Assembly: GCA_902496375.1 (NCBI GenBank) | Contig: CABVAS010000002.1 | Location: 1 to 33,756 of the forward strand | DNA length: 33,756 nt | Origin: an uncultured Collinsella sp. | Lineage (GTDB): Bacteria; Actinomycetota; Coriobacteriia; Coriobacteriales; Coriobacteriaceae | Direction of reading: 5' to 3' | Shown here: piece after piece, positions 23,928 through 32,538 of the stretch | How the letters are laid out: each line of letters starts with the position of its first letter | Numbering within the stretch: position 1 is the first letter of the stretch | Program-made: the position numbers and the translations under genes | Notes under the pieces: generated by a model | Database searches by the model: none | Told to the model about the DNA's origin: nothing | Seen by the model: the letters and a program-made list of their open reading frames with translations, nothing else

Positions 23928-26900
23928 CTAGCGCTTCTTTGGGATTGACCTAAGGCGAGCGAACCATAGGGCTGCGGCACCCGAGGTCAGGAGCGCGGTG
24001 ATGCAAGCGGCGATGGGAGCTGATCCTGTTGCCGGTAGGTCCTGCGGTAGGGTACAGCGTTGAATGACACTGTCCTCGTCATGTGACTCAAGTTTATCGC
24101 CGCCGCCGTTGCGGCAAAGATCGACGCGTGCGCTGTTGGTGAGTGCAGTTTGGGGTGTGTAAGCCGACGTTGCCTGCATGTGCACGACTGCGCCCCGAGC
24201 ATCTGTGCCAAGGATTGCTTTGGCATCGTCAAGGTCGTCGTGCTCATCTTTGAGATCATCACGGGTCCAAGAATCCGTATCGCTTCGAGTCGTAAAGTCG
24301 GCGGCTACCGCACCGTATTCAATGCGAATGCCCGTCACGACGGTATTGGATGAAAGGTCGAGTTCTTTCGCCTCGAGTGTGGCGGATTCCGTGGTCGAGA
24401 CATCCGCCTTCCAGAGGTGCCAGCCGTCGTAATCGACGAGGCGGCAATCTTCACCCAGACTCTCTTTTACTTCGTCGGACTCAAGCCAAGGATTTTCGTG
24501 CCCATCGTCAAGCGTCGCGTTTGCCGGCTCATCGACGTCTGTCGAGTCCAACGGCGTCGTGCGATACCACACGTTGCACAGACCGTTGAGGTCGCCGATG
24601 GCGACGGGGGTTTCGATTGAGACGAATCTCGCCGTGCCGTCTTTGGCGCACTCAAGATCATCGGTAATCGTAAACTCATCAACCCAAGTAGCGGAATCGT
24701 TTCGAGCATCGATGGTATAGGAGAAAAGCCCATCCGTATTGGTTTGCGTCGCGGCGCGATTTTTACCATCGCCGTTGGCCAGCAGACCCTTCCCGATAGG
24801 TTGGACAAGCTCCTGACGCTTGTCGACCTGTCCTTTGATCTCGATGGGCGTATCCTTCATCGCGACGGATTGGACTTCTCCCGTATCCTTTATTTCAAAC
24901 GTTATCTCCTCGGCAAGGTCATAGGTCCGCGGAGACATCATTTCGCGCAACGAGTAGGTGCCGGGTGTAAGATGTTCGACGCGGTGCGGCTTGTCAGATG
25001 AGGTCCAGGAGTCGATTTCGGTTTTATCGGGACCATATAAGGTAAGCCGTGCGCCTTCCACTTCCTGTTCACCGCTTGCATCGACCTTGGAAATATCAAC
25101 CTTGGTGTAATCGTCGGATACGTTAAGCCGTGCTTCCACAACGGGTGTTTTCTGGTCGGCATAAGTAAGGTCGACAATATGGGATGTCCGATCGAGTAAG
25201 AAGCCTGTCGGCGCTTGAGTCTCGACAACCTCGTAGCGTGCGGTGCCAGATCCCAGCGGGAGGTTGTCCGCGCATGCTTCTCCGGTTTCATCAGTCGTGA
25301 CGGTCGCGACGGTCTCACCATCGGCCGCGGCGATACCACCGTCGGGACGCACGATATCACCCGAGGCACGGATCTCAAAGATGGCGCCCGCGAGGCTGCT
25401 ACCGTCCACGGCATTGGTTTTAACGATCTTGATGTTTCCGGTCGCGGCGCGGTCATAATACGAGGCGATTGCGACGGGTGTTAGGTTTATGTCGGCGGGT
25501 ATGTTTACCTCGATCTCTTCGCCGACAAGATAGGGCTCTTTGGCCGAGGTTTCGCGTACATAATAGGTGCCCGGCACGAGCGATTCGGGCAGTGTGACGG
25601 TGCCCGTCGCATCGGTCGTAAAGGTGTTCATTACGTTATGTGCTGGATACCAGCATGTTTGCGAGACGGGTTTGTGATTGCTGTCGAGTAGTTGGAAGGT
25701 AAATCCGGCTAGGGGAACAGAGGCGCCTGTTTGGGCATCACGTTTTACAATCTGGAGATGTGTCGACAGGGCGTGGTTGTCCACGATATATTGAAGCTCG
25801 GCACCGTCGGAAATCTGGTTGGCCTCGATGGTCCATTCCCCTGCTTGCTTAAATCCTTCAGGGACCGTTTCTGCAACCTCGCGAACGGTGTAGCCCGCGC
25901 GGTCGTAGGGAATGGCACCGTGAGCGCCGGCGGGTCGCTTGCCTGCGCCAAACCATGCTTCGGGCTGGTCTTTGGTGGAGGCAAAGCCGTAAACGTTTGT
26001 GGTCAACGTGCCGACGACTTGTTGAGAGCTATTGCTGACAACTTCAAAGACGACGCCTTCCGCCGGCTGTTCAAGGCCGGACTCATCGTTATTGCCATGG
26101 TCTTTAAACTTCGAGATTTCAAGGTCAAAGGCGATGGGGATGTTGGGAATACGGCTTTCGAGCTCAACGATGCCCGTATCTCCGAGCTGCTCGGCACCGA
26201 CGGTGTAGCTCCAACAGTCGTTTGAAATCAGGTAGCCCTCGGGTGCTTTCGATTCGTAGATGGTAAAAGTGCCCAGAGGAACGTCATTGAGGATCGCCCG
26301 TCCGTTTTCGTCGGTCGTAAGGGTGCGAGTCCAGCCGGGAGTTGATTGCGAGACGCAGGTGAATTCAGCGCCCGCAAGCGACGCCCCAACTTGGGCTCCG
26401 CCATCTGTGACAGCATCGGTTTTTGCAATACGCAAGGTGATGGTGCCGGGCTGTTCGTTAATGGTGACATGTTCGCCGCTGTTTTGTGTAGTGAAGGCTA
26501 TTCGGTCGCCTCGAGGAATATAGCCTGCCGGGGCTTTGGTTTCGACCAGGTAATATGCCATATTGGGCAAAAGTGTTGCTTGCGCATGCCCGTTTTCGTC
26601 CATCTGGATAGTGCCGACACGTGCATCGCCCGCACTTTCAAAGATATCGAAGGTTGCGCTACCGAGTCTGTAGGTGTCGTTACCGGCGGTGATGTCAGCC
26701 TGGGATGATTGTTTTTGGAAAGACACAGAGACGGCGGGCAGAACATAGAGCATGTCCTGGTGTCGACCCTCGCCCGAGACCGGGCCGTGATAACGCCTGG
26801 CTCGATGTGGGGCAGCCTTAATGGATCCGGACTTAGCGCTCTCGTAGAGCCAACGTGCGGCCGCTACGGCCTCGGCGTTTTCGTAAAACCTACCGCTCCT

Positions 26901-27359
26901 GACAACTCCCTTGCTATTTGTATACGAATAGGTGCCGTCGGGGCGTGTGGTTCCGTTGAGCATCCACACGGCAATCTGGGTGGCGGCGCGGGCGAGATCG
27001 GGCGACAGATTGTGGCCGCCAAAGGATGTATTGGAGGGATATCCGTGACAGACGATGGCGGCAAATTCGTCAGCGAGCCATGTCCAGCCCTGGTCATATG
27101 TGCGCCATGGTCCTCCCGGCTTGCTGGGGCCGGGGCAGTCTTGATTCATGCAGTACGAAATCGAAGTGTCCTGTGCCTCGTATTTTCCGACACCGAAGGG
27201 GCCGCAACCGTCGCTTATGGTGCGGAAATTAAGGGCATCACTCCCGTCGACGGCGAGTGCAGCCCCTGGGGCTAGGCAGCCGATCAGAAAAAAGAGGAGC
27301 AGGAGCAGCGGACCTGTTGCGATTGCGCTGTGGACAGAGTGCGTGGGTGCGTTGGACAT
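23928..27359 (-). CDS. Sortase-anchored surface adhesin with thioester and SpaA-like domains
   Basis: 1143-residue cell-wall protein. A signal peptide (about 1-36, hydrophobic 15-30, cleavage likely after ALA) precedes a probable thioester domain with Cys70 (ISYCMNQ) and the TQIAVW motif (127-132). In this class a Cys-Gln thioester bonds covalently to host surfaces. Next come about six SpaA/Cna-B-type modules, recognisable by starts such as LQIVKRDAQTG, IKIVKTNAVDG and VDISKVDASG and by AxF...E patterns typical of isopeptide-bonded domains. A final larger module begins at IEIKGQVDKRQ. The C terminus is LPATG (1108-1112), a hydrophobic stretch and KKR: a sortase signal. AAGGAG lies five bases before the ATG at 27359. 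No sortase gene is in the window. Confidence 0.9.
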   Translation of the reverse strand: MSNAPTHSVHSAIATGPLLLLLFFLIGCLAPGAALAVDGSDALNFRTISDGCGPFGVGKYEAQDTSISYCMNQDCPGPSKPGGPWRTYDQGWTWLADEFAAIVCHGYPSNTSFGGHNLSPDLARAATQIAVWMLNGTTRPDGTYSYTNSKGVVRSGRFYENAEAVAAARWLYESAKSGSIKAAPHRARRYHGPVSGEGRHQDMLYVLPAVSVSFQKQSSQADITAGNDTYRLGSATFDIFESAGDARVGTIQMDENGHAQATLLPNMAYYLVETKAPAGYIPRGDRIAFTTQNSGEHVTINEQPGTITLRIAKTDAVTDGGAQVGASLAGAEFTCVSQSTPGWTRTLTTDENGRAILNDVPLGTFTIYESKAPEGYLISNDCWSYTVGAEQLGDTGIVELESRIPNIPIAFDLEISKFKDHGNNDESGLEQPAEGVVFEVVSNSSQQVVGTLTTNVYGFASTKDQPEAWFGAGKRPAGAHGAIPYDRAGYTVREVAETVPEGFKQAGEWTIEANQISDGAELQYIVDNHALSTHLQIVKRDAQTGASVPLAGFTFQLLDSNHKPVSQTCWYPAHNVMNTFTTDATGTVTLPESLVPGTYYVRETSAKEPYLVGEEIEVNIPADINLTPVAIASYYDRAATGNIKIVKTNAVDGSSLAGAIFEIRASGDIVRPDGGIAAADGETVATVTTDETGEACADNLPLGSGTARYEVVETQAPTGFLLDRTSHIVDLTYADQKTPVVEARLNVSDDYTKVDISKVDASGEQEVEGARLTLYGPDKTEIDSWTSSDKPHRVEHLTPGTYSLREMMSPRTYDLAEEITFEIKDTGEVQSVAMKDTPIEIKGQVDKRQELVQPIGKGLLANGDGKNRAATQTNTDGLFSYTIDARNDSATWVDEFTITDDLECAKDGTARFVSIETPVAIGDLNGLCNVWYRTTPLDSTDVDEPANATLDDGHENPWLESDEVKESLGEDCRLVDYDGWHLWKADVSTTESATLEAKELDLSSNTVVTGIRIEYGAVAADFTTRSDTDSWTRDDLKDEHDDLDDAKAILGTDARGAVVHMQATSAYTPQTALTNSARVDLCRNGGGDKLESHDEDSVIQRCTLPQDLPATGSAPIAACITALLTSGAAALWFARLRSIPKKR

Positions 27360-27528
27360 GGCTGCTCCTTATCCCTCGTGCGCCGCACGGGGAGGCCGCG
27401 GCGCTTGGGATGAGGCTACCGCCATGGTTCATGCGGGTAAGTACCAGAAGCTGACCAAAAGCTTGCCCGATTTCTGACAAACCGAGCTCAAATACAACAA
27501 TCAGATAAAAGCGCAGGTAGAAGTAAAT

Positions 27529-27551
27529 GAAAAAGGACCCCCACGGGTCCT
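27529..27551 (-). terminator. Second terminator after the aldolase operon
   Basis: A 7-bp stem (27534-27540 with 27545-27551, loop of four) is followed on the minus strand by a run of T (complement of the A-run at 27529-27534). It lies 60 bases beyond the longer hairpin and may act as a backup. Confidence 0.65.
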
Positions 27552-27600
27552 CGTCTCCATATATTTATGAAGTTATGGAAATAAATTCATAAATTAAACA

Positions 27601-27655
27601 AGAAAAAAGATATTTGGATCGATGTGAAGACGATAATCTCACATCGATCCAAATA
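27601..27655 (-). terminator. Main terminator after the sugar-acid operon
   Basis: A 17-bp perfect inverted repeat (27611-27627 with 27639-27655, 11-base loop) begins six bases after the aldolase stop codon. On the minus strand it is followed by TCTTTTTTCTTG. Confidence 0.85.
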
Positions 27656-27660
27656 CAAGT

Positions 27661-28539
27661 CTATGACAGGAGCTGTTCGATTGTTGCCTTTTGGTCATCA
27701 CTGGCCTGTATGGCAGGATCGAAGATCGCGGTCGAGATCGGAAGACCCTTTATGTTGACCGCTACTTTGATGGCAGATATAAACAAATCGCAGGCGTCGT
27801 AGACGGCCATGAGCGACGAGATGCGCTCGGCGCACTCGATGGCGGTCGCGAAGTCGCCTGCCTGGTAGGCGCCGTGCATCCTCACAAAGAGCTCGGGCTC
27901 CACGTTGGTGAGGCCACACAGAACACCGTTGCCGCCGCTTGCGCGATTGACCAGGTAGTACTCGTCGAAGCCGGAAAGGACCGAGAACTCGGGGTTGACC
28001 TTGCGGACGGCACGGATGACCTTGCGCGTGTGGCTGATGGTGTCGACCGTGTCCTTGATGCCGCAGATATTCGGATGGGCGTCGGCGAGCCTGGCCACGA
28101 GCTCGGGCGACAGGTCGGTGCCGGTACGCGCCGGAAAGTTGTATAGCACGACGGGCAGGTCAGTGGCGTCTGCGATGCCACCAAAGTACTTTTCGGCAGC
28201 GTCGTCGGTGGGCCCGAAGTAGTACGGCGAGACCGCCAGAACCGCGTCGGCACCGGCCTTTTGGGCATAGCGCGTGAGTTCGAGGACGCTGTCGTAGGTG
28301 GTGTCACCCACGCCGACGAAGACCTTCATGCGGCCAGCGACCCGCTCGACGGCAAAGTCGATGACCGACTTCTTGTCCTCGAGGCTCACGCTGTAGAACT
28401 CGCCGATGCTGCCAAACAACAGCACGCCGTCAATGCCGGCATCGGCGAGGTGGTCCAGGTGCCTGCCCCACAGCTCGTAATCGATCTTTCCATCATCGTC
28501 GGTGATGGTGATGGAGGGGCAGAAGACTCCCTCAAACAT
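27661..28539 (-). CDS. DapA/NAL-family aldolase or dehydratase (sugar-acid type)
   Basis: 292-residue class I aldolase-fold enzyme of the dihydrodipicolinate synthase/N-acetylneuraminate lyase family. It has the pyruvate-binding loop GSIGEF (43-48), the catalytic Tyr133 (YNFPARTG) and Schiff-base Lys162 (GIKDT). The family includes DapA, NanA, 2-keto-3-deoxygluconate aldolases and KdgD. The loop reads GSIGEF rather than the GTTGE of DapA, and the neighbours are sugar-acid genes rather than lysine biosynthesis. I therefore favour cleavage or dehydration of a 2-keto-3-deoxy sugar acid; this is inference. It is the last gene of the operon, 57 bases after the amidohydrolase, with only a weak ribosome binding site. 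Confidence 0.88.
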   Translation of the reverse strand: MFEGVFCPSITITDDDGKIDYELWGRHLDHLADAGIDGVLLFGSIGEFYSVSLEDKKSVIDFAVERVAGRMKVFVGVGDTTYDSVLELTRYAQKAGADAVLAVSPYYFGPTDDAAEKYFGGIADATDLPVVLYNFPARTGTDLSPELVARLADAHPNICGIKDTVDTISHTRKVIRAVRKVNPEFSVLSGFDEYYLVNRASGGNGVLCGLTNVEPELFVRMHGAYQAGDFATAIECAERISSLMAVYDACDLFISAIKVAVNIKGLPISTAIFDPAIQASDDQKATIEQLLS

Positions 28540-28596
28540 GTGTCACTCGCTTTCCGGGGTCACACCCCCACGAATCCCTGCACTGCCGAGAAGGAC

Positions 28597-29508
28597 CTAG
28601 AGGTAGTAGGCCTTGACGGCGTTATCGTAGAAGACACCCTGCTTCTCGGCGTCGGTGAAGACGTCGGAGTCCTCGATGAAGCTATAGAGGTCCTTGTAGT
28701 CGAACTTGGTGAGGACACAGGGGGAGTCGGTGCCCCAGATGATCTTGTCAGCGCCCAGGACGTCCTTCGCCATCGCGATGTACTCGAGCGCGGTGGGATA
28801 CGGGTAGGCCTCGGGAGCGACGTTCCAGGGCAGCGCGGAGAGATCGACCCAGACGTTATCGTGGGCGAGGTACGGAAGCGCGCACTTGAGGACGTCGCCG
28901 TCCTCAAGGGACGGGGCGAGCAGGTGGCAGACGACAATGTGCAGGCCGGGGTACTTCTTGGCCAGGCGATATACGGCCTCGGGCTGGCAGCTGGACTGGT
29001 TGGGGCTGCCGATGTCGAGCACCAGAGTGGCGTCCTCGACCTGGGCGATCCTGTCGATGAGGACTGTCATCTCGGGGCCGTCGACCGCGAAATCACGGTG
29101 GTAGCCGGAAAGGCCGCCGCCCACAGAGACCTCGAACTTGAAGACGTGGGCGTGCAGATCGTTGATGAAGTGCTCGAGGATCTGCTGGGCGCAACGGCAG
29201 AAGGGGTCGAGCATGACCGCGGCTTTGAAGCGGTCAGGGTACTTCTCGGCGCATTCCATGGCGTATTCGTTCTGCAGGCCGTACAGGACGCCCTGCAGCA
29301 GGATGGCCTTCTCGACGTCGTTCTCGTCCATGACGTCCATGAAGGTCTCAACGAGGTACTCCTTGTCTCCCTTGCCCTCGGGGATGATACGGAACTCTTC
29401 GCCGGTGGCCCAGCGACAGTTGCCGTTGCCTAGGGGACGCAGCTCTCCGGCCTTGCCCATGGAGCCGATGTGGTCAAAGACGTGGGCGTGTGCGTCGATC
29501 TTCTTCAT
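28597..29508 (-). CDS. Amidohydrolase-2 family hydrolase, possible sugar lactonase
   Basis: 303-residue TIM-barrel metal hydrolase of the amidohydrolase-2 family. Metal and acid residues are visible as His7-x-His9 (DAHAHVF), His195 (VCHLLAP) and Asp261 (WGTDSP). Where many relatives carry a His on the mid-barrel strand this one has LDIGSP (164-169). The family includes decarboxylases and lactone hydrolases or isomerases such as those acting on galactarolactone. In this operon a lactonase-type step upstream of the dehydratase is the simplest idea, but the sequence alone does not fix the reaction. AAGGAG lies six bases before the ATG at 29508. Confidence 0.85.
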   Translation of the reverse strand: MKKIDAHAHVFDHIGSMGKAGELRPLGNGNCRWATGEEFRIIPEGKGDKEYLVETFMDVMDENDVEKAILLQGVLYGLQNEYAMECAEKYPDRFKAAVMLDPFCRCAQQILEHFINDLHAHVFKFEVSVGGGLSGYHRDFAVDGPEMTVLIDRIAQVEDATLVLDIGSPNQSSCQPEAVYRLAKKYPGLHIVVCHLLAPSLEDGDVLKCALPYLAHDNVWVDLSALPWNVAPEAYPYPTALEYIAMAKDVLGADKIIWGTDSPCVLTKFDYKDLYSFIEDSDVFTDAEKQGVFYDNAVKAYYL

Positions 29509-29639
29509 TTTGTTCTCCTTACGTCAAACAATGTCTTATGGATATATGGTCAGTGACGGATACGCTTTGCTGCCAGGTGGGCACCACCTCCAGTCGAACC
29601 CGCAGGCGCGGGACATAGAGTGGCCTTGCAATCCGGACG

Positions 29640-30773
29640 CTAGGCGGACTGCTCCTCGGCCTCCATCTCCTCCTCGGTCACGTCGTCGATCGGGACGAAG
29701 AGCGTGAACAGGAAGGCGAGGCCAAAGGCGAGCGCCAGCGAGATGCAGAAGGGAACGAACGCGCGGCTCATGAAGACGGGCAGCGTGGTGAGCGCGGGCA
29801 AAGCGAAGGCGGTGCCGGCGCAACCGAACAGGCCTGCCACGGCGGAGCCAATGCCGCCGGCGACGCATGCACAGACCATGGGCTTCTTGAGGCGCAGGTT
29901 CACGCCGTACATCGCGGGCTCGGTGATGCCCAGCAGCGTGGTGAGCGAGGCGGAGATCGCCTGGGAGCGGAACTTCTTGTTCTTGGTCTTGAGGGCGACG
30001 GCGAGCGCGGCACCGCCCTGGGCGAAGATCGCGCCGCCGAACAGGGCCATGATGGTGTCGAAGCCGTAGACCGCGACGTTGTTCATGGCAATGGGGAACA
30101 GGGCCCAGTGCAGGCCGAGGATGACGAGGAACGGCTGGAACGCGCCGATCAGCGCGCCGGCGACGAGCGGCGAGAGGTTGTAGACGGCCTCGTAGCCCTG
30201 CGCGAGCCAACCGCCCACGATGGTGCCGAGGGGGCCGAAGACGGCCAGGGTGAGCGGGACGATAACGATGATCGTGATAGGCGGCGTGAACAGGCCGCGG
30301 AAGGTCTCGGGGATGATCTTGTAGCAGGCCTTCTGGACCCAGCTCGCGCAGTAGATGGCAAGAAGGATGGGGATGACGGAGCTGGAGTACGTCGCCTTCG
30401 AGAGCTCGAGGCCAAACAGGTAGACGGGCGCGTCCGCCGCCATGATGGTGGTGATGGACGGATACACCAGGATGCAGCCGAGAAGGACGGCGGTCACCGT
30501 GTCAACATCGAAGCGCTTTGACGAGGTGTAAGCAAGAAACACCGGGATGAAGTAGAACAGCGAGTCGGCCATCGCGTTGAGGATCGCATACGTGGTCGAG
30601 TCGTCGGTGACCATGCCCGAGACCTGCAGAAGCGTCAGGATGCCCTTGAGGATGCCGACGGAGACGAGCAGGTTGATGATCGGGAGGAAGAACGAGGACA
30701 GCAGGTCGATGACCGCGTTGACGCCGCGTTGGAACGCGTTGGGCATCTTTTCGGGGGCTTGCGTGGTTGTCAC
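29640..30773 (-). CDS. PTS EIIC permease, glucose/beta-glucoside superfamily, stand-alone
   Basis: 377-residue membrane protein with about ten hydrophobic segments and the hallmarks of glucose-superfamily EIIC: GLHWALFP with conserved His222, and GITEPAMYGVNLRLKKP from 282. It imports a sugar while phosphorylating it, using EIIA and EIIB. No EIIB or EIIA domain is fused or encoded nearby, whereas relatives are usually EIIBCA proteins of over 600 residues. It must therefore borrow partners from elsewhere or work differently. The C terminus is acidic (DDVTEEEMEAEEQSA). It starts at GTG 30773 with AAAGGAG upstream, 39 bases after the UxaA-like gene. The 131-base gap downstream holds two short hairpins (29575-29589, 29600-29613). 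Confidence 0.9.
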   Translation of the reverse strand: MTTTQAPEKMPNAFQRGVNAVIDLLSSFFLPIINLLVSVGILKGILTLLQVSGMVTDDSTTYAILNAMADSLFYFIPVFLAYTSSKRFDVDTVTAVLLGCILVYPSITTIMAADAPVYLFGLELSKATYSSSVIPILLAIYCASWVQKACYKIIPETFRGLFTPPITIIVIVPLTLAVFGPLGTIVGGWLAQGYEAVYNLSPLVAGALIGAFQPFLVILGLHWALFPIAMNNVAVYGFDTIMALFGGAIFAQGGAALAVALKTKNKKFRSQAISASLTTLLGITEPAMYGVNLRLKKPMVCACVAGGIGSAVAGLFGCAGTAFALPALTTLPVFMSRAFVPFCISLALAFGLAFLFTLFVPIDDVTEEEMEAEEQSA

Positions 30774-30812
30774 GGTTTCTCTCCTTTCTGGAGCGTCCTG
30801 TCAGACGCTGGC

Positions 30813-32339
30813 CTACATATAGTTGCAGATGTGCGGAAGGGCGGTCTCGGTATAGCCAAGGGCCTCGGCGCAGACCTTGCGGCCGTTGCAGACGGCGATG
30901 ATGTCGTCGAGCATCCTGTCGCGCATCTCCTCCATGGACTCGGGGCCGTAGATCGTCGGGCTCGCGTCGAGGTCGGTGTTGTCCCTCATGGCCTCGTAGG
31001 TGCGCTTGTTGGCAGTCAGGCGATACACGGGCGCGATGGCGTTTCCGGTGGGGGTGCCAAGACCGGTCGAGAAGACCACGAGCTGGCAGCCGCCGGCGAT
31101 GATGCCGCCCACGCTGGAGGGGTCGTTGCCGGGGGTGTCCATCACGACGAGGCCCTCGTGCGGATTGAGCTGCGCCGCGTACGGATAGACGGCGTTGAGG
31201 GAGCTGTGGCCTCCCTTGTGCACGCAGCCGAGAGACTTCTCCTCGAGGGTCGTGAGTCCGCCAGCCATATTTCCAGGGCTGGGGTTGCCCTCTCGCATCT
31301 CGGCGCCAAACATCTGGACGTACTTCTCGTAGTCGTAGACGATCTTGAGGATATCGTCCGAAACTTGCTTGTCCTTCGCGCGGCGGGCGAGGATGTGCTC
31401 GGCGCCAAAGAGCTCGGGCGTCTCGCACAGCACGGAGGTGGCACCATGGTTGACGAGCCAGTCGGAGACCTCGCCGATCAGCGGGTTGGAGCCAAGGCCG
31501 CTCGAGGGGTCGGAGCCGCCGCAGTTGGTGCCGAAGATGAGCTCGGAGATATCAGTGGGCTCGCGGACGCACCGGTCCGCCTCGGCGACCATCTTGCGGG
31601 CAAGGCGCGTACCCTCCTCGATCGCCCTGATGGAGCCGCCGACCTTTTGGATGACCAGGGTCTCGACGGGCTTGTTGGTGCGCTCGCGAATCGCGTCGAC
31701 CACGATGTCGTTCTGGCAGCCCTCGCAGCCCAGGGAGACGCAAACGACGCCATAGATGTTCGGGTTCGCAGCGTAGCCTGCCAAGGCAGCAATAGTCACC
31801 TTCTGGTCGCAGTCGACCTGCGAGCAGCCATTCTGGTTGTGGAAGGAGACGCAGCCCTCAACCGCGTTCGCGATCCTCTCCGTGGTGTCGGAGGCACAGA
31901 TGCTCGTGGGAAGGATCAGGACGTGGTTGCGGATGCCGACACGACCGTCCGGGCGACGGTAGCCCATGAAGGTGCGCGTGCCCTCCGCGGACGAGGAGGG
32001 CTTGAAGGCGACAGAGTCAGTATCGGTGACGACGGAGTCCTTCAGGTCGTCGGAGCTGGCGCAGTTGTGCGTATGAACATGCTGTCCACGCTTGATGTCC
32101 GTGGTGGCCACTCCGATGAACTCACCATACTTGACGATCTTCTCCCCTTTGGGAATACCCACGAGGGCAATCTTGTGGAACAGTGGGATGTCTTCGGTCA
32201 CCGTGACGGCCTCCATGGTTCCGTCCGGCGTTGGGTAACGAGCCTCGTCACCAGCTTTCAGTTGGTAGGTAGCGACGGCGACATTGTCCTTCTGGTCGAT
32301 AACTACGGCGTTTTGGCCTTGGCTTACAACGTCTGACAT
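30813..32339 (-). CDS. UxaA-family sugar-acid dehydratase (altronate/galactarate type)
   Basis: 508-residue full-length UxaA/GarD-family enzyme. The N-terminal SAF domain (about 10-95) ends in VHTHN (88-92). A linker is followed by the catalytic part starting GYRRPDGRVGIRN (126-138), with Cys-containing motifs NGCSQVDC and SLGCEGCQ and blocks FGTNCGGSDPSSGLGSNP and GGLTTLEEKSLGC. Family members are iron-dependent dehydratases that turn altronate or galactarate into 2-keto-3-deoxy acids; sulfolactate lyase is a related alternative. As first gene of the operon it is followed by the permease. GGGAGG lies before the ATG at 32339, and the promoter overlaps a large palindrome facing the IclR-type regulator gene. 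Confidence 0.9.
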   Translation of the reverse strand: MSDVVSQGQNAVVIDQKDNVAVATYQLKAGDEARYPTPDGTMEAVTVTEDIPLFHKIALVGIPKGEKIVKYGEFIGVATTDIKRGQHVHTHNCASSDDLKDSVVTDTDSVAFKPSSSAEGTRTFMGYRRPDGRVGIRNHVLILPTSICASDTTERIANAVEGCVSFHNQNGCSQVDCDQKVTIAALAGYAANPNIYGVVCVSLGCEGCQNDIVVDAIRERTNKPVETLVIQKVGGSIRAIEEGTRLARKMVAEADRCVREPTDISELIFGTNCGGSDPSSGLGSNPLIGEVSDWLVNHGATSVLCETPELFGAEHILARRAKDKQVSDDILKIVYDYEKYVQMFGAEMREGNPSPGNMAGGLTTLEEKSLGCVHKGGHSSLNAVYPYAAQLNPHEGLVVMDTPGNDPSSVGGIIAGGCQLVVFSTGLGTPTGNAIAPVYRLTANKRTYEAMRDNTDLDASPTIYGPESMEEMRDRMLDDIIAVCNGRKVCAEALGYTETALPHICNYM

Positions 32340-32360
32340 GTTTCCTCCCTATGTCCACTT

Positions 32361-32390
32361 GAATAACGTTCGTATTTACGAACGTTATTC
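32361..32390. promoter_or_regulatory. 30-bp perfect palindrome, candidate IclR-type operator
   Basis: Arms GAATAACGTTCGTA (32361-32374) and TACGAACGTTATTC (32377-32390) around a two-base centre. It lies between the UxaA-like gene and the divergent IclR-family gene. It starts directly next to the predicted -10 of the operon promoter, covering the expected transcription start, so binding there should block or tune transcription. Confidence 0.75.
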
Positions 32391-32420
32391 GTTATACGGA
32401 ACAGTATAGATGAAATGCAA
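32391..32420 (-). promoter_or_regulatory. Promoter of the sugar-acid operon
   Basis: On the minus strand, -35 TTGCAT (32420-32415), 18-base spacer, -10 TATAAC (32396-32391). The start site would fall inside the adjacent palindrome, about 45 bases upstream of the UxaA-like start codon. Confidence 0.6.
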
Positions 32421-32470
32421 AAGACCTCACACGGGCCCGCCGCGAATGGTTTTGGTTGGCCGGTGAACGG

Positions 32471-32497
32471 TTGCTTTAAGGGGCACGCCGCTATACT
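32471..32497 (+). promoter_or_regulatory. Possible promoter of the IclR-type gene
   Basis: TTGCTT (32471-32476) and TATACT (32492-32497) with a short 15-base spacer, 41 bases before the start codon. The -10 is good, but the spacing is below the optimum, so the -35 assignment is tentative. Confidence 0.35.
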
Positions 32498-32538
32498 TAC
32501 GGGGAAAGTCTGGGCGTTAATGAACAAGGAGAGTTGCC

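Larger units (their letters stand above)
27360..27660. other. Spacer between adhesin and aldolase genes, three hairpins
   Basis: 301 bases without a gene. The left part (27360-27500) is the adhesin's leader region; I could not assign its promoter confidently. The right part is AT-rich and holds three successive inverted repeats: 27534-27551, 27563-27594 (9-bp arms ATTTATGAA and TTCATAAAT) and 27611-27655. The outer two have terminator form for the aldolase-side operon on the minus strand. Confidence 0.7.

Noticed and set aside
27270..27290. Lipobox-like LIGC in the adhesin signal peptide
   Set aside because: A signal peptidase I site ALA lies just after it and the protein has a sortase anchor, so lipoprotein processing is unlikely.
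30729..32336. 535-residue plus-strand open frame opposite the UxaA-like gene
   Set aside because: The UxaA-family frame has clear motifs throughout; the antisense one is Val/Ala/Asp-rich with none.
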